Shown: positions 26,533 through 37,236, numbered from the stretch's first letter. The stretch: DNA of 64,000 bases from Caldovatus sediminis (GCF_014644455.1 NZ_BMKS01000010.1:1-64000), one strand, 5' to 3'. The notes: generated by a model not told the origin, from the letters alone. A program made the numbers and translations.

Positions 26533-28710
26533 GTGGCAGGCTCAGGCATGGACCCGATCGGCAGCGGCCTCGCGGTCGCACGCATCCTGCGCGAGTTCCT
26601 GGAGCGGGAGGCCCTGCCCGGCACCGGGGTCGAGCCCGCCCGGTTCTGGGGCGCCTACGAGGCGATCCTGCGCGACCTCGGCCCGCGCAACGCGGCGCTG
26701 CTCCGCAAGCGCGACGAGCTGCAGGCGCGCATTGACGCCTGGCACCACGACCATCCCGGCCGGCCGATCGATCTCGCCGCCTACCGTGCCTTCCTCGAGG
26801 AGATCGGCTACCTGGTCCCCGAGGGTCCCGACTTCCACATCGGCACCACCGGCGTGGACCCTGAGATCGCCGAGATCGCCGGGCCGCAGCTCGTCGTCCC
26901 CGTCTCCAACGCGCGCTACGCGCTGAACGCGGCGAACGCGCGCTGGGGCAGCCTCTACGACGCGCTCTACGGGACCGACGCGATCCCGCAGGAGGGGCCG
27001 CCCAGGCCCGGCTACGACCCCGAGCGCGGGCGCAAGGTGATCGAGCGCGCGCGCGGCATCCTCGACCAGGCGGTGCCGCTCGCCCGCGGCAGCCACCGCG
27101 ACGCGACGGGCTACCGCTTCGAGCAGGGGGCGCTGGTCGTGGCGCTGCGCGACGGCGCCGAGACCGGTCTCGCGCGCCCGGGCCAGTGCGTCGGCTACCT
27201 CGGCGATCCGCATGCGCCAGCCTCGCTCGTCTTCGTCAACCACGGCCTGCACATCGAGGTGCGGATCGACCGGAACCATCCGGTCGGCAGGGACGATCCG
27301 GCCGGCATCGCCGACGTGGTGATCGAGTCCGCCGTCACCACGATCATGGACTGCGAGGACTCGGTCGCCGCGGTGGACGCCGAGGACAAGGTCGCCGTCT
27401 ATCGCAACTGGCTCGGCCTGATGAAGGGCGACCTCGAGGCGACGTTCGAGAAGGGCGGGCGGACGATGACGCGCCGCCTTAACCCGGACCGGGTGTTCCA
27501 GCGCCCGGCCGGCGGCGGCATCACGCTGCGCGGGCGCAGCCTGATGCTGGTGCGCAACGTCGGCCACCACATGATGACCGACGTCGTGCTCCTCGACGGG
27601 CGGGAGACGCCGGAGACGATCCTGGATGCGATGTGCACCGTCGCCATCGCCCTGCACGACATCCGCGGCCGGCGGATGAACTCCCGCACCGGCAGCATCT
27701 ACATCGTCAAGCCGAAGATGCACGGGCCGGAGGAGGTGGCCTGGGCCAACGAGCTGTTCGCGCGCGTCGAGGACGCCTTCGGCCTGCCGCGCGAGACGCT
27801 CAAGATGGGCATCATGGACGAGGAGCGCCGCACCACGGTCAACCTCAAGGAGTGCATCCGCGCGGCGAAGGACCGGGTGGTGTTCATCAACACCGGCTTC
27901 CTCGACCGCACCGGCGACGAGATCCACACCTCGATGGAGGCCGGGGCGATGGTGCGCAAGAACGACATGCGCAACACGCCCTGGATCAGGGCCTACGAGG
28001 ACTGGAACGTGGATGTCGGCCTCGCCTGCGGCCTGCGCGGGCGGGCGCAGATCGGCAAGGGCATGTGGGCCGCGCCCGACGCCATGGCGGCGATGCTCGA
28101 GCAGAAGATCGCCCATCCGAAGGCGGGGGCGAACACCGCCTGGGTGCCCTCGCCGACCGCCGCGACGCTGCACGCGCTGCACTACCACCAGGTGGACGTC
28201 GCCGCGCGGCAGGAGGAGATCGCGCGCGGCGGGCGGCGGGCGAATCTCGACGACCTGCTGACGATCCCGCTCGCCGGGAACACCAACTGGGCGCCCGAGG
28301 AGGTGCAGGCGGAGCTCGACAACAACGCGCAGGGCATCCTCGGCTACGTGGTGCGCTGGGTGGACCAGGGCATCGGCTGCTCCAAGGTGCCCGACATCAA
28401 CGACGTGGCGCTGATGGAGGACCGCGCCACGCTCCGCATCTCCTCCCAGCACATCGCCAACTGGCTGCGCCACGGCGTGACCACGCGCGCGCAGGTGGAG
28501 GAGACGCTGAGGCGCATGGCGGCGGTGGTGGACCGGCAGAACGCGGGCGATCCGGCCTACACGCCGATGGCGCCGCGCTTCCACGGGCCGGCCTTCCGGG
28601 CGGCCTGCGACCTGGTGTTCGAGGGGCGCGCGCAGCCGAACGGCTACACGGAGTTCGTCCTGACGGCGCGCCGGCGGGAGGCGAAGGCGGCGCGGCGGCG
28701 GGGCGGATAG
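26533..28710 (+). CDS. glcB: Malate synthase G
   Basis: 725 residues from GTG 26533, preceded by GGAGG five bases upstream (26523-26527); the internal ATG 26548 is an alternative. The length matches the G isoform (~720). Recognisable blocks are the metal/catalytic [54 protein letters not shown] and [18 protein letters not shown]. The C-terminal catalytic Asp region is [19 protein letters not shown]. It condenses glyoxylate with acetyl-CoA to malate in the cytoplasm. No isocitrate lyase is nearby, so it may serve glycolate/glyoxylate use. Regulation by the adjacent GntR protein is inference. Confidence 0.96.
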   Translation: MAGSGMDPIGSGLAVARILREFLEREALPGTGVEPARFWGAYEAILRDLGPRNAALLRKRDELQARIDAWHHDHPGRPIDLAAYRAFLEEIGYLVPEGPDFHIGTTGVDPEIAEIAGPQLVVPVSNARYALNAANARWGSLYDALYGTDAIPQEGPPRPGYDPERGRKVIERARGILDQAVPLARGSHRDATGYRFEQGALVVALRDGAETGLARPGQCVGYLGDPHAPASLVFVNHGLHIEVRIDRNHPVGRDDPAGIADVVIESAVTTIMDCEDSVAAVDAEDKVAVYRNWLGLMKGDLEATFEKGGRTMTRRLNPDRVFQRPAGGGITLRGRSLMLVRNVGHHMMTDVVLLDGRETPETILDAMCTVAIALHDIRGRRMNSRTGSIYIVKPKMHGPEEVAWANELFARVEDAFGLPRETLKMGIMDEERRTTVNLKECIRAAKDRVVFINTGFLDRTGDEIHTSMEAGAMVRKNDMRNTPWIRAYEDWNVDVGLACGLRGRAQIGKGMWAAPDAMAAMLEQKIAHPKAGANTAWVPSPTAATLHALHYHQVDVAARQEEIARGGRRANLDDLLTIPLAGNTNWAPEEVQAELDNNAQGILGYVVRWVDQGIGCSKVPDINDVALMEDRATLRISSQHIANWLRHGVTTRAQVEETLRRMAAVVDRQNAGDPAYTPMAPRFHGPAFRAACDLVFEGRAQPNGYTEFVLTARRREAKAARRRGG

Positions 28711-28806
28711 CGCGCGCCGCATCGCGACGACCCCCGGCGGGCTCCGCCCGCTCGGCGACGGGGCGCCGGCGGTCCGCGTGCGGATCGGCGGCATCCTGCG
28801 CCGGCG

Positions 28807-28858
28807 GGCGCGTCGGGCCATGCGCCTGCCCCGCGTCTGGCGCATGGCCCGACGCGCC
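28807..28858. repeat. 20-bp perfect inverted repeat between glcB and the MFS gene
   Basis: Arm 28807-28826 is exactly complementary to 28839-28858, with a 12-base spacer at 28827-28838. Nothing else in the intergenic stretch (28711-28941) looks coding. In RNA this forms a very stable hairpin. There is no immediate T-tract, so it could be a bidirectional terminator, an mRNA-stabilising element, a large operator, or a relic of a mobile element end. Confidence 0.8.
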
Positions 28859-28941
28859 ATCCCGGACCGGCGCGGATCTTGCTGCGACGCCGTCCCGGGT
28901 GGGATCTTTTTCTGAGCATCTCCGTCGGGAGTTCCCAGCCC

Positions 28942-30207
28942 ATGGCCGAGACCACCCCGGGCGGCCGCGCCCTGCGCGTGAGCGCGGGCGTGCTGATCGC
29001 CGCCGCCGTCGTCTGCGCCGCGCTCGCGATGGGGCTGCGCCAGAGCTTCGGCCTGTTCCTCGCGCCGATGACCGCGGCCCATGCCTGGTCCGCCTCCGGC
29101 TTCGCCTTCGCCATCGCCCTCCAGGTGCTGCTCAACGGTGTGTTCCAGCCGATCTGCGGCCAGATCGCCGACCGCATCGGCGGGCGGCCCGTGATCGTCG
29201 GCGGGGCGCTGCTCTACCTGGTCGGCATTCTCGGCATGGCGCTGTCGGACGGGCTGCCGCTCTTCACCTTCTTCGCCGGGCTGGTGATGGGAGTGGCGGT
29301 CTCGGCGGCGGGGATGCCGGTGATCATCGCCTCGCTCACGCGGCAGTTGCCGGAGACGCTCCGCAGCCGCGCGGTCGGCGCGGGGACGGCCGGGTCCTCC
29401 TTCGGGCAGTTCCTGGTGGTGCCGCTTTCCGGCGCGGCGATCGCGCTCTGGGGCTGGCAGGGCGCGCTGTTCGCCATGGCGGCGGCGTCGCTGCTGATGA
29501 TCCCGCTCGCCCTGCCGATCAACGACCGGCCGGGGACCGGCGCCGCGCAGGCCGCCCCCGCCGCCGGCGCTGCCGCCCCCGCCGCGCCGGACGAGACGGC
29601 GCGCGCGGCGCTGGGCAAGGCCGTGGGCGATCGCAGCTTCTGGTTCCTGTTCTTCGGCTTCTTCGTCTGCGGCCTGCATGTGAGCTTCCTCACGGTGCAC
29701 CTGCCCGGCTTCATCGCCGCCTGCCACCTGCCGATCACCGTCGGCGCGGCAGCGATCAGCCTGATCGGGCTGTTCAACGTCGCGGGCTCGCTGGTCTCGG
29801 GCGAGCTCGCGGGGCGCTGGAAGCGGCGCGAGCTGCTGGTCGGCATCTACGCCTGCCGCGGCGTGCTGATGACCGCGTTCTTCTTCGCGCCGAAGACCAC
29901 CGAGACGGTGCTGGTCTTCTCCGCCCTGATGGGCGTGCTGTGGCTGTCCACCGTGCCGCCGACCGTGGCGCTCTGCGCGCGGAACTTCGGCACGCGCTGG
30001 CTGGCGACGATCTTCGGCCTGGTGTTCCTCGGCCACCAGATCGGCGGCTTCAGCGGTGCCTTCCTCGGCGGCGTGGTCTTCGACCGCACCGGCAGCTACG
30101 ACCTGATGTGGATCATCGGCATCCTCGCCGCCGCCTTCGCCGCGCTGGTGCACCTGCCGGTGCGCGACGGGCCGCGCGTCGCGGCGCCGGCCCCGGCGAC
30201 GGCCTAG
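28942..30207 (+). CDS. Major facilitator superfamily transporter
   Basis: 421 residues with about twelve hydrophobic segments in two halves separated by an Ala/Pro-rich cytoplasmic loop (about 195-225). The loop-2/3 signature GQIADRIGGRPVIVGG near residue 75 fits the MFS motif A. Other segments include LRQSFGLFLAPMTAA, and FGLVFLGHQIGGFSGAFLGGVVFDRTGSY near the end, resembling the oxalate/formate- and monocarboxylate-type branch. The substrate is unknown; a small organic acid is plausible given the malate synthase neighbour. ATG 28942 is used because the upstream frame is not hydrophobic. Confidence 0.9.
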   Translation: MAETTPGGRALRVSAGVLIAAAVVCAALAMGLRQSFGLFLAPMTAAHAWSASGFAFAIALQVLLNGVFQPICGQIADRIGGRPVIVGGALLYLVGILGMALSDGLPLFTFFAGLVMGVAVSAAGMPVIIASLTRQLPETLRSRAVGAGTAGSSFGQFLVVPLSGAAIALWGWQGALFAMAAASLLMIPLALPINDRPGTGAAQAAPAAGAAAPAAPDETARAALGKAVGDRSFWFLFFGFFVCGLHVSFLTVHLPGFIAACHLPITVGAAAISLIGLFNVAGSLVSGELAGRWKRRELLVGIYACRGVLMTAFFFAPKTTETVLVFSALMGVLWLSTVPPTVALCARNFGTRWLATIFGLVFLGHQIGGFSGAFLGGVVFDRTGSYDLMWIIGILAAAFAALVHLPVRDGPRVAAPAPATA

Positions 30208-30279
30208 GGTTCGGCGCGCATCCGCGCTACACCTCCGCACCGGCACGGACTCGCCGGCGGACGGAGGGAGGGGAGGGGA

Positions 30280-30762
30280 ATGATGGTGCCCTACGGGCTC
30301 GGGCGACGCGGGCTTCTGCTGGGCGCGGCGGCGCTCGGCGTCGGCCGGCAGGCGGCGGCGCAACCGGCGGGCGGCCGTGGCCCGATGCCGCATGCCTGGC
30401 TGTTCGGCGCCTGGACCGGCGGCCTCTTCCCGCCGATCGCGACGCGCGGGCCGGGCTGCTTCGAGCAGCCGACGGTCATCTTCACGCGCGACGTGGTCTT
30501 CCGCGTCTCCCTGCTCGACATCGCCTACCGCCAGCGGCTGATCGAGACCGTGGCGGGGCGTGCGGACGGCTCGCTCGAGATCCGCCTCGTGCCGCTGCCG
30601 GGGGTGAGCGGCTTCGGCGGGCGGACGCCGCCCGACCTCGGCTTCGGCTGCTCCGGCAACCCGAACCTGCTGCGCGTGGAGCGCCGCGGGCCGGACGAGA
30701 TCGCCTTCACCGACTGCGCCGAGTTCCCCTCGCCGCTGCGCCGCTGCACCACCGAGCCCTGA
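30280..30762 (+). CDS. Exported hypothetical protein with Tat-like leader
   Basis: 160 residues starting at ATG 30280 behind a GGGAGGGGAGG purine run. The N-terminus (LGRRGLLLGAAALGVGRQAAAQ) has a twin-arginine followed by a hydrophobic core, suggesting Tat or Sec export. The mature protein has four or more Cys residues (CFEQP, GFGCSGN, TDCAEF, RRCTTEP) and a repeated short-strand pattern, consistent with a small disulphide-containing beta protein. I do not recognise a family. The downstream racemase starts 14 bases after the stop, suggesting co-transcription. Confidence 0.75.
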   Translation: MMVPYGLGRRGLLLGAAALGVGRQAAAQPAGGRGPMPHAWLFGAWTGGLFPPIATRGPGCFEQPTVIFTRDVVFRVSLLDIAYRQRLIETVAGRADGSLEIRLVPLPGVSGFGGRTPPDLGFGCSGNPNLLRVERRGPDEIAFTDCAEFPSPLRRCTTEP

Positions 30763-30776
30763 GGCCCGCCACCGCC

Positions 30777-31409
30777 ATGCGCATCGCCCTGATCCACGCC
30801 CTCCGCCACTCGCCGCCGCCGATCGAGGCCGCCTTCGCCAGGCTCTGGCCTGAGGCGCGGCTGATGAACCTGCTCGACGACAGCCTCTCGGCCGACCTCG
30901 CGCGCGACGGGCGGCTGACCGAGGAGATGACGCGGCGGTTCCTGACGCTTGCGCGCTACGCGGCGGGCACGGGGGCGCAGGGCATCCTGTTCACCTGCTC
31001 CGCCTTCGGCCCCTGCATCGAGGCCTGCGCGCGCGACCTCGCGCCGCTGCCCGTGCTCAAGCCGAACGAGGCGATGATCGAGGAGGCGGCGAAACTCGGC
31101 ACGCGCATCGGCCTGCTCGCGACCTTCCCCGCCACGCTCGACTCCATGCCGCCGGAATTCCCGCCCGGCGTGACGGTGGTGCCGAGGCTCGCCGAGGGGG
31201 CGCTGGCGGCGCTCGACCGCGGCGATGCGGCGGAGCACGACCGCCTGGCGGCGGAGGCCTCGAAGGCGCTGGCCGATTGCGACGCGATCGCGCTCGGCCA
31301 GTTCAGCCTGGCGCGCGCGGCGCCGCTGGTCGCGGCGGCGACCGGCAGGCCGGTGCTGACGACGCCGGAGAGCGCGGTGCGGAAGCTGAGGGCGCTGCTC
31401 GGCGCCTGA
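30777..31409 (+). CDS. Asp/Glu/hydantoin racemase family protein
   Basis: 210 residues. The first catalytic Cys is in GILFTCSAFGPCIEA and the second-half equivalent is VLTTPESAVRKLRALLG, where the second Cys of true racemases is replaced, a pattern common in this subgroup. N-terminus MRIALIHALRHSPPPIEAAF fits the family. The reaction may be racemisation, isomerisation or decarboxylation of an amino- or hydroxy-acid; the substrate cannot be deduced. It follows the exported hypothetical gene. Confidence 0.85.
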   Translation: MRIALIHALRHSPPPIEAAFARLWPEARLMNLLDDSLSADLARDGRLTEEMTRRFLTLARYAAGTGAQGILFTCSAFGPCIEACARDLAPLPVLKPNEAMIEEAAKLGTRIGLLATFPATLDSMPPEFPPGVTVVPRLAEGALAALDRGDAAEHDRLAAEASKALADCDAIALGQFSLARAAPLVAAATGRPVLTTPESAVRKLRALLGA

Positions 31410-32047
31410 CGCGTCGGCCGGGGCGGGCGCCGGAGAAACCGTCGCAGAGCATCGGGCGCATCGCCCCGGATCCGCACGGTCGCGCCACGGCCGAGGCGCA
31501 TCGCGCTGTTGTGGTCCGTTCGCGCGGCAGCGTGAGCCGTCGCTGCCTGGTCGCCGGACCCCGGCGCGAGGATGCGGTGGTCGGGCCAGGGCGTGGCAGC
31601 AGGACGGCGTCGGCCACAGGACCTCGGCCACCGTCCGTGCCCTGTATCGGCCGGCGTCGGCGCTCGTTGCGACCGGACCGGGGCGGGGCGCTGCCACCCG
31701 CCCGGTTCCCTGCGGCCCGGCGTTGCCAGGCGCGGCCGGGCCCTGCCGCCAGGGCGAGGCGGGTGCGCCGAGCGGATGACCTTCCTGCCGACGGATTACG
31801 GCGTGCCGTTCAGCGTGGCCGGATCCTACACGCGTCCCGGGGATGGTGCGCTGCCGCCGGCATGCCGCGCCACCGCTCGCCGCACGGGCGGAGCAAGGCG
31901 TGCGGGCGCCGCCTGGCGGAGGCGGGCTGCACGGCGCTGGCGGAGGTGTACACGTGCTCGGCTGATCGGGCCGGACTCGCCCGCATCGGGCCGGCGGTTT
32001 CCAACCCTGAGCACTCGCGGGAAAGCCAACGGCTTGCGGGACGGGAG
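31410..32047. other. Gene-free tract abutting the 3' end of tRNA-Arg
   Basis: About 640 bases with no coherent gene. Short frames exist (for example an ATG near 31776) but they have no recognisable sequence and compete with other frames. No T-run terminator, insertion sequence or obvious direct repeat of the tRNA 3' end was found. Its position next to a tRNA 3' end is compatible with an old, eroded integration site. Confidence 0.45.
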
Positions 32048-32124
32048 TGGCGCGCCCGAGAGGATTCGAACCCCTAACCCTCAGATCCGTAGTCTGATGC
32101 TCTATCCAATTGAGCTACGGGCGC
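32048..32124 (-). tRNA. tRNA-Arg(ACG)
   Basis: A complete 77-nt cloverleaf on the minus strand. The acceptor stem is 32118-32124 with 32052-32058, the D arm contains AGCTCAATTGGATAGAGC, the anticodon stem TCAGA/TCTGA encloses the loop CTACGGA, and the T loop is TTCGAAT. The anticodon ACG (read as ICG) decodes CGU/CGC/CGA. Discriminator G and an encoded CCA (complement of 32048-32050) complete it. Confidence 0.97.
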
Positions 32125-32205
32125 CCAAGGCGTCGGCTGCCGCCGCCGGTCGGGAGGCCGGGGAGATAGCGGAGCCGGCCGCGCTCCGCAACCCCCGCCG
32201 TCGCC

Positions 32206-33318
32206 TCAGGCGGCGAGCTTCTCCAGCTCCCGCACCACCGCCTCGCCCATCACCGTGGTGCCGACGCGCGCCATTCCCGGCTGCATGATGTCGGCGGTGC
32301 GCAGGCCCCCCGCGAGCACGCGCTCCACCGCGCGCTCGACCAGCCGGGCCTCCTCCTCCAGGCCGAAGGACCAGCGCAGCAGCATCGCGAAGGAGAGGAT
32401 CTGCGCGCAGGGGTTGGCGATGCCCTTGCCGGCGATGTCGGGGGCGGAGCCGTGCACCGGCTCGTACAGCGCATGGCGCCGGCCGGCGGAATCCGGGGCG
32501 CCGAGGGTCGCCGAGGGCAGCATGCCGAGCGATCCGGTCAGCGCCGCGGCAAGGTCCGAGAGCAGGTCGCCGAACAGGTTGGAGGCCACGATCACGTCGA
32601 ACTGCTTCGGGCGCGAGGCGAGCTGCATGGCGCAGTTGTCGGCGTACATGTGGGTCAGCTCGACCTCGGGGAACTCGCTCCGGCCGATCTCGCCGACCAC
32701 GGCGCGCCAGAGGCGGCCCGACTGCATCACGTTCGCCTTGTCCACCGAGCAGAGCTTGTTGCCCCGCTTGCGCGCCAGCTCGAAGGCGATCCGGGCGACG
32801 CGGGCGATCTCGTCCTCGGTGTAGACCTCGGTGTCCACGCCGCGCCGCCTGCCGTCGGGCATGGTCTCGATGCCGCGCGGCTCGCCGAAATAGATGCCGC
32901 CCGTGCTCTCGCGGACGATCATGATGTCGAGGCCCCGGACCAGCTCCTTCTTGAGCGAGGAGGCGTCGGCCAGGGCGTCGAGCACGATCGCCGGGCGCAG
33001 GTTGGCGAACAGGCCGAGCTCCTTGCGCAGCCGCAGGATGCCGAGCTCGGGGCGCTTCTCGAAGGGCAGCCCGTCCCACTTCGGCCCGCCGACGCTGCCG
33101 AACAGCACCGCGTCCGCCGCCCTCGCCTTGGCGAGCGTGGCGTCGGAGATCGGCGCGCCCTCGGCGTCTATGGCGGCGCCGCCGACGAGGCCCTCCTCCA
33201 GGTCGAAGGTGACCTTGCGGCGGCGGTCGAGCCAGTCGATGACGCGCAGCACCTCGCGCATCACCTCGGGCCCGATGCCGTCGCCGGGGAGGACCAGGAG
33301 CTTCTTGTTGGCGGGCAT
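32206..33318 (-). CDS. leuB: 3-isopropylmalate dehydrogenase
   Basis: 370 residues. The N-terminus [21 protein letters not shown] and the substrate/NAD motifs ([42 protein letters not shown], the metal-site [20 protein letters not shown], and [18 protein letters not shown]) are all intact. It oxidatively decarboxylates 3-isopropylmalate in leucine synthesis. It is the last gene of a minus-strand run with leuD (30-bp gap) and leuC. Confidence 0.97.
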   Translation of the reverse strand: MPANKKLLVLPGDGIGPEVMREVLRVIDWLDRRRKVTFDLEEGLVGGAAIDAEGAPISDATLAKARAADAVLFGSVGGPKWDGLPFEKRPELGILRLRKELGLFANLRPAIVLDALADASSLKKELVRGLDIMIVRESTGGIYFGEPRGIETMPDGRRRGVDTEVYTEDEIARVARIAFELARKRGNKLCSVDKANVMQSGRLWRAVVGEIGRSEFPEVELTHMYADNCAMQLASRPKQFDVIVASNLFGDLLSDLAAALTGSLGMLPSATLGAPDSAGRRHALYEPVHGSAPDIAGKGIANPCAQILSFAMLLRWSFGLEEEARLVERAVERVLAGGLRTADIMQPGMARVGTTVMGEAVVRELEKLAA

Positions 33319-33348
33319 CGCGGACGGGTCCCCCTCGGGCTGGTCGGG

Positions 33349-33960
33349 TCAGGCGTAGAGCCAGGGCTGGGCGGCGCGCTGCTTCGCCTCGAAGGCGTCG
33401 ATCGCCGCCGCGTGCTGCAGCGTCTGGCCGATGTCGTCGAGGCCGTTGAGCAGCAGATGGCGGCGCAGCGGGTCCACCTCGAAGGGGATCTCCTCGCCGT
33501 TCGGCCGCACCACCACCTGGCGCTCGAGGTCCACGGTGAGGCGGGCGTTGCCGCCCATCCGCGCGTCCTCCATCAGCCTCTCGCAGACCTCGCGCGGCAG
33601 CTTCACCGGCAGGATGCCGTTCTTGAAGCAGTTGTTGTGGAAGATGTCCGCGAAGGAGGGCGCGATGACGCAGCGGATGCCGAAGTCGAGCAGCGCCCAG
33701 GGCGCGTGCTCGCGGGAGGAGCCGCAGCCGAAATTCTCGAAGGCGATCAGGATCTCCGCCCTGCGGTAGGGCTCCTGGTTGAGGACGAAGTCGGGGTTCT
33801 CCGACCCGTCCTCGCGGTAGCGGAAATTGGCGAAGAGGTGCCTGCCGAAGCCCGCGCGCGTGATGGCCTTGAGGAACCGCGCCGGTATGATCTGGTCGGT
33901 GTCCACGTTCGCCCGCGGCAGGGGCGCGGCGATCCCCGTCAGGGTGGTGAAGGGCTTCAC
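33349..33960 (-). CDS. leuD: 3-isopropylmalate dehydratase small subunit
   Basis: 203 residues from GTG 33960, overlapping the leuC stop as GTGA. Typical LeuD sequence: [15 protein letters not shown] near residue 20, [17 protein letters not shown], and [17 protein letters not shown]. It forms the swivelling domain of isopropylmalate isomerase with LeuC, interconverting 2- and 3-isopropylmalate in the cytoplasm. The overlap implies translational coupling, giving equal subunit synthesis. Confidence 0.96.
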   Translation of the reverse strand: MKPFTTLTGIAAPLPRANVDTDQIIPARFLKAITRAGFGRHLFANFRYREDGSENPDFVLNQEPYRRAEILIAFENFGCGSSREHAPWALLDFGIRCVIAPSFADIFHNNCFKNGILPVKLPREVCERLMEDARMGGNARLTVDLERQVVVRPNGEEIPFEVDPLRRHLLLNGLDDIGQTLQHAAAIDAFEAKQRAAQPWLYA

Positions 33961-35390
33961 GCCAGCGCCTCCCTCGGCTGGTAGTCGCGCACGTCCACGA
34001 AGTGCCCGGCGATCGCCGCGGCCGCCGCCATCGCCGGCGAGACCAGGTGGGTCCGCCCGCCGGGTCCCTGCCGGCCCTCGAAATTGCGGTTCGAGGTGCT
34101 GGCGCTGCGCTGCCCGGGCCGGAGCTTGTCCGGGTTCATGCCGAGGCACATGGAGCAGCCGGCCTCGCGCCACTCGAACCCGGCCTCCCGGAGGATGCGG
34201 TCGAGCCCCTCCGCCTCCGCCTGCTTCTTCACCAGGCCCGAGCCGGGCACGACCATCGCCCGCACCCCCTCGGCGACCTTGCGGCCCTTCACGATGGCGG
34301 CGGCGGCGCGGATGTCCTCGATGCGGCTGTTGGTGCAGGAGCCGATGAAGACGACGTCCACCTTGAGGTCGGTGAGCCGCTGCCCCGGCGTCAGGCCCAT
34401 GTACTCCAGCATGCGGCGCATCTGCGCGCGCTTCGCCTCGTCCGGCTCCTCCTCCGGGTCCGGCACCGTGCCGGTGATGGGCAGCACCGCCTCCGGATTG
34501 GTGCCCCAGGTCACCTGCGGGGCGATCTCGTGCGCCGCGAGCCGCACCTCCCTGTCGAAGCGCGCGCCGGGGTCGGAGGGCAGGGTGCGCCACCAGGCGA
34601 GGGCGCGCTCGAACGCCTCGCCCTTCGGGCCGAGGGGGGTGCGCCGGATGTATTCGAAGGTGGTCTCGTCCGGCGCGATCATGCCGGCGCGCGCGCCGGC
34701 CTCGATGGACATGTTGCACACCGTCATGCGCCCGGCCATGTCGAGGGCGCGGATGGCATCGCCCGCGTACTCGATCACGTGCCCGGTGCCGCCCGCCGTG
34801 CCGATGCGGCCGATGATGGCGAGGATGATGTCCTTCGCCGTGCAGCCGAAGGCGAGGTTGCCCTCGACCAGCACGCGCATGTTCCTCGCCGGCTTCTGCA
34901 GCAGCGTCTGCGTCGCCAGCACGTGCTCCACCTCCGACGTGCCGATGCCGAAGGCGAGCGCGCCCATCGCGCCGTGGGTGCTGGTGTGGCTGTCGCCGCA
35001 GACGATCGTCATCCCGGGCAGCGAGCGGCCGAGTTCGGGGCCGATGACGTGCACGATGCCCTGCCGCTCGTCGAGCAGCGGGATGTAGGGGACGCCGAAT
35101 TCCCTGACGTTCCTCTCCAGCGTCTCGACCTGCAGCCGGCTCTCGGGGTCGGTGATGCCGGTGCGGCGCGATTCGTCGGTGGCGATGTTGTGGTCCACCA
35201 CCGCGAGCGTCGCGTCGGGGCGGCGCACCCTGCGCCCCGCCGCGCGCAGGCCGTCGAAGGCCTGTGGCGTCGTCACCTCGTGGGTGAGGTGGAGGTCGAT
35301 GTAGAGCAGCGCCGTGCCGTCCGGCAGCGTCTCGACGACGTGCGCGTCCCAGATCTTGTCGAACAGCGTGCGCGGCTTCCGCTCCGGCAT
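33957..35390 (-). CDS. leuC: 3-isopropylmalate dehydratase large subunit
   Basis: 477 residues of the aconitase superfamily. The [4Fe-4S] cluster Cys residues are in [16 protein letters not shown] and [14 protein letters not shown]; further conserved blocks are [29 protein letters not shown] and the C-terminal [22 protein letters not shown]. It pairs with LeuD. It starts 19 bp after rplS on the same strand, an arrangement that links a ribosomal protein operon to leucine synthesis. Confidence 0.97.
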   Translation of the reverse strand: MPERKPRTLFDKIWDAHVVETLPDGTALLYIDLHLTHEVTTPQAFDGLRAAGRRVRRPDATLAVVDHNIATDESRRTGITDPESRLQVETLERNVREFGVPYIPLLDERQGIVHVIGPELGRSLPGMTIVCGDSHTSTHGAMGALAFGIGTSEVEHVLATQTLLQKPARNMRVLVEGNLAFGCTAKDIILAIIGRIGTAGGTGHVIEYAGDAIRALDMAGRMTVCNMSIEAGARAGMIAPDETTFEYIRRTPLGPKGEAFERALAWWRTLPSDPGARFDREVRLAAHEIAPQVTWGTNPEAVLPITGTVPDPEEEPDEAKRAQMRRMLEYMGLTPGQRLTDLKVDVVFIGSCTNSRIEDIRAAAAIVKGRKVAEGVRAMVVPGSGLVKKQAEAEGLDRILREAGFEWREAGCSMCLGMNPDKLRPGQRSASTSNRNFEGRQGPGGRTHLVSPAMAAAAAIAGHFVDVRDYQPREALA

Positions 35391-35409
35391 CGTCCTCTCC
35401 TCCGCCCGC

Positions 35410-35859
35410 TCAGCCCTGCGGCTGCTCGGCGGGCTGCTCGCCCGCCGCCGCGCCCTCGGCCACCACCGCGGCGCCGCCCTTGGCGCGGGCGGCCGCCGCG
35501 CCGCCCAGACGCTCGGCGATGCGCGCCGACTTCCCGGTGCGGCCGCGCAGGTAGTAGAGCTTCGCGCGCCGCACCCGGCCGCGGCGGACCACCTGGATCT
35601 CGGTGACGTTCGGGCTGTAGAGCGGGAACACGCGCTCCACCCCCTCGCCGTAGCTGATCTTGCGCACGGTGAAGTTGCTGTTCAGGCCGCGGTTGGAGCG
35701 CGCGATGACGACGCCCTCGTAGGCCTGGGTGCGGATGCGCTCGCCCTCGACCACCTTCACCATCACGCGCACGGTGTCGCCGGGGCCGAATTCGGGCACC
35801 GGCCGGGAGGCGGCGAGGCGGGCCATCTGCTCCGCCTCGAACTGCTGCAACAGGTTCAT
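35410..35859 (-). CDS. rplS: 50S ribosomal protein L19
   Basis: 149 residues. The L19 core is clear: [35 protein letters not shown] (split here only for description), then [21 protein letters not shown] and [22 protein letters not shown]. The C-terminus carries a ~30-residue Ala/Gly/Glu-rich extension beyond the usual end, common in alphaproteobacterial L19. ATG 35859 gives the standard [11 protein letters not shown] start. Part of the rpsP-rimM-trmD-rplS operon. Confidence 0.96.
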   Translation of the reverse strand: MNLLQQFEAEQMARLAASRPVPEFGPGDTVRVMVKVVEGERIRTQAYEGVVIARSNRGLNSNFTVRKISYGEGVERVFPLYSPNVTEIQVVRRGRVRRAKLYYLRGRTGKSARIAERLGGAAAARAKGGAAVVAEGAAAGEQPAEQPQG

Positions 35860-35885
35860 CGGTCTGGTCCTTCCTCGCGTCTCGT

Positions 35886-36677
35886 TTAGGCGGCTCCGGC
35901 CGCCCGTGGCAATCGGGTGATCCCCGCCCCCGGCCCGCCGCGGGCGGCGTCGGCGGGCGACGCGTCCGGCCGTTGCCGGCGCGCCGCCTCGTATCGCGCC
36001 CACAGGTCGGGGCGGCGCTCGCGGGTGATCCGCTCCGCCTCCGCCCGCCGCCAGCGCGCGACCTCGGCGTGGTGGCCGGAGAGCAGCACCTCCGGCACGC
36101 GTCGGCCCTGCCACTCCGCCGGGCGGGTGTAGTGGGGGTATTCGAGGAGGCCCGCGGCGTGGCTCTCCTCCTCGGCGCTCGCCGCCAGGCCCATCACGCC
36201 CGGCAGCAGGCGGACGCAGGCGTCGAGCAGCACCAGTGCCGCCGGCTCCCCGCCGGAGAGCACGTAGTCGCCGATCGAGACCTCGCGCATGCCGCGCGCC
36301 TCGATCACGCGCTGGTCCACGCCCTCGTAGCGGCCGCAGAGCAGGATGCAGCCCGGCCCGGCGGCGAGATCGCGCACCATCGCCTGGTCGAGCAGCACGC
36401 CGCGCGGCGTCAGGTAGATCAGCGGCCGGGCCGGGTCGCCGCCGGCGAGCGCCGCGCCCACCGCCGCGTCCACCACGTCGGGCCGCATCACCATCCCCGC
36501 CCCGCCGCCGAAGGGCGCGTCGTCCACGCTGCGGTGGCGGTCGGTGGCGAAGGCCCGGATGTCCGTCGCCTCCAGCCGCCAGCGCCCCTCGCGCAGCGCC
36601 TTGCCGGCGAGGGAGAAGCCGAGCGGGCCGGGGAACATCTCCGGGAAGAGGGTGAGGACGGAGGCGTGCCAGGCCAT
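35886..36677 (-). CDS. trmD: tRNA (guanine-N1)-methyltransferase
   Basis: 263 residues. The SPOUT trefoil-knot signature is complete: [35 protein letters not shown], then [17 protein letters not shown]. TrmD methylates G37 of tRNAs next to the anticodon using SAM. ATG 36677 overlaps the rimM stop as TGATG; a GTG one codon earlier (36680) also overlaps it as GTGA. The C-terminus has a lineage-specific Ala/Gly/Arg tail. Co-transcribed with rimM and rplS. Confidence 0.96.
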   Translation of the reverse strand: MAWHASVLTLFPEMFPGPLGFSLAGKALREGRWRLEATDIRAFATDRHRSVDDAPFGGGAGMVMRPDVVDAAVGAALAGGDPARPLIYLTPRGVLLDQAMVRDLAAGPGCILLCGRYEGVDQRVIEARGMREVSIGDYVLSGGEPAALVLLDACVRLLPGVMGLAASAEEESHAAGLLEYPHYTRPAEWQGRRVPEVLLSGHHAEVARWRRAEAERITRERRPDLWARYEAARRQRPDASPADAARGGPGAGITRLPRAAGAA

Positions 36678-37198
36678 CACGCGGCGTCCTCCGGCCGCAC
36701 CTCGATCTCGGCCGGCGGCTCCACGACGATCCGGCCGGCGGCGAGGTCCACCACCGGCACCGCCGCCCTGGTGAAGGGCACCAGCCGCTCGCCCCCGCCC
36801 GGCGCGCCGTCGAGCACCAGGAAGGGGCCGCCGCCGTAATCCTCCACCGCGCGCACGCGGCCGAGCTTCTCCCCCGAGGCCGTCTCGGCGACGAGGCCGA
36901 TCAGGTCGGCGCAGTAGAACTCCTCCGGCTCCTCCGGCGGCGGCAGCCGGTCGCGCTCGACATAGAGCCTCGTGCCGGTCAGCCGCGCCGCGGCGTCGCG
37001 GTCGCTGACGCCCTCGATCTCGGCCAGCCCGTCGCCCTTCAGGGTCACCCGGAACTGCCGCGTCCCGCTCTCGTCGGTCAGCGGGCCATAGGCGGCGATG
37101 GCGGCCGGGTCGGCGGTGAAGCTGCGCAGCCGCACCAGGCCGCGCACGCCGTGCGGCCGGCCGATCTCGCCCACCAGGATGCGCTTGGCGCCCGCCAT
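36677..37198 (-). CDS. rimM: Ribosome maturation factor RimM
   Basis: 173 residues. N-terminal RimM barrel begins [22 protein letters not shown]; the PRC-barrel half contains [24 protein letters not shown] and ends [24 protein letters not shown]. It assists late maturation of the 30S head by binding S19. Located between rpsP and trmD, the standard order. Confidence 0.95.
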   Translation of the reverse strand: MAGAKRILVGEIGRPHGVRGLVRLRSFTADPAAIAAYGPLTDESGTRQFRVTLKGDGLAEIEGVSDRDAAARLTGTRLYVERDRLPPPEEPEEFYCADLIGLVAETASGEKLGRVRAVEDYGGGPFLVLDGAPGGGERLVPFTRAAVPVVDLAAGRIVVEPPAEIEVRPEDAA

Positions 37199-37236
37199 CG
37201 CCTGTGGTCCGCCCGCCGCCGGCCGCGCGTCCGACC

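Noticed and set aside
26542-30393. A 1283-codon minus-strand open frame opposite malate synthase and the MFS gene
   Set aside because: The plus strand carries two clear protein families; the opposite frame is a compositional shadow.
27633-31409. A 1258-codon plus-strand open frame that could suggest a giant fused protein
   Set aside because: Its first and middle parts are out-of-frame readings of glcB and the MFS gene; only the last 210 codons are real (the racemase family protein).
31572-32288. A plus-strand frame running through the tRNA-Arg gene
   Set aside because: It reads through a structural RNA on the other strand and into leuB antisense; not a real gene.
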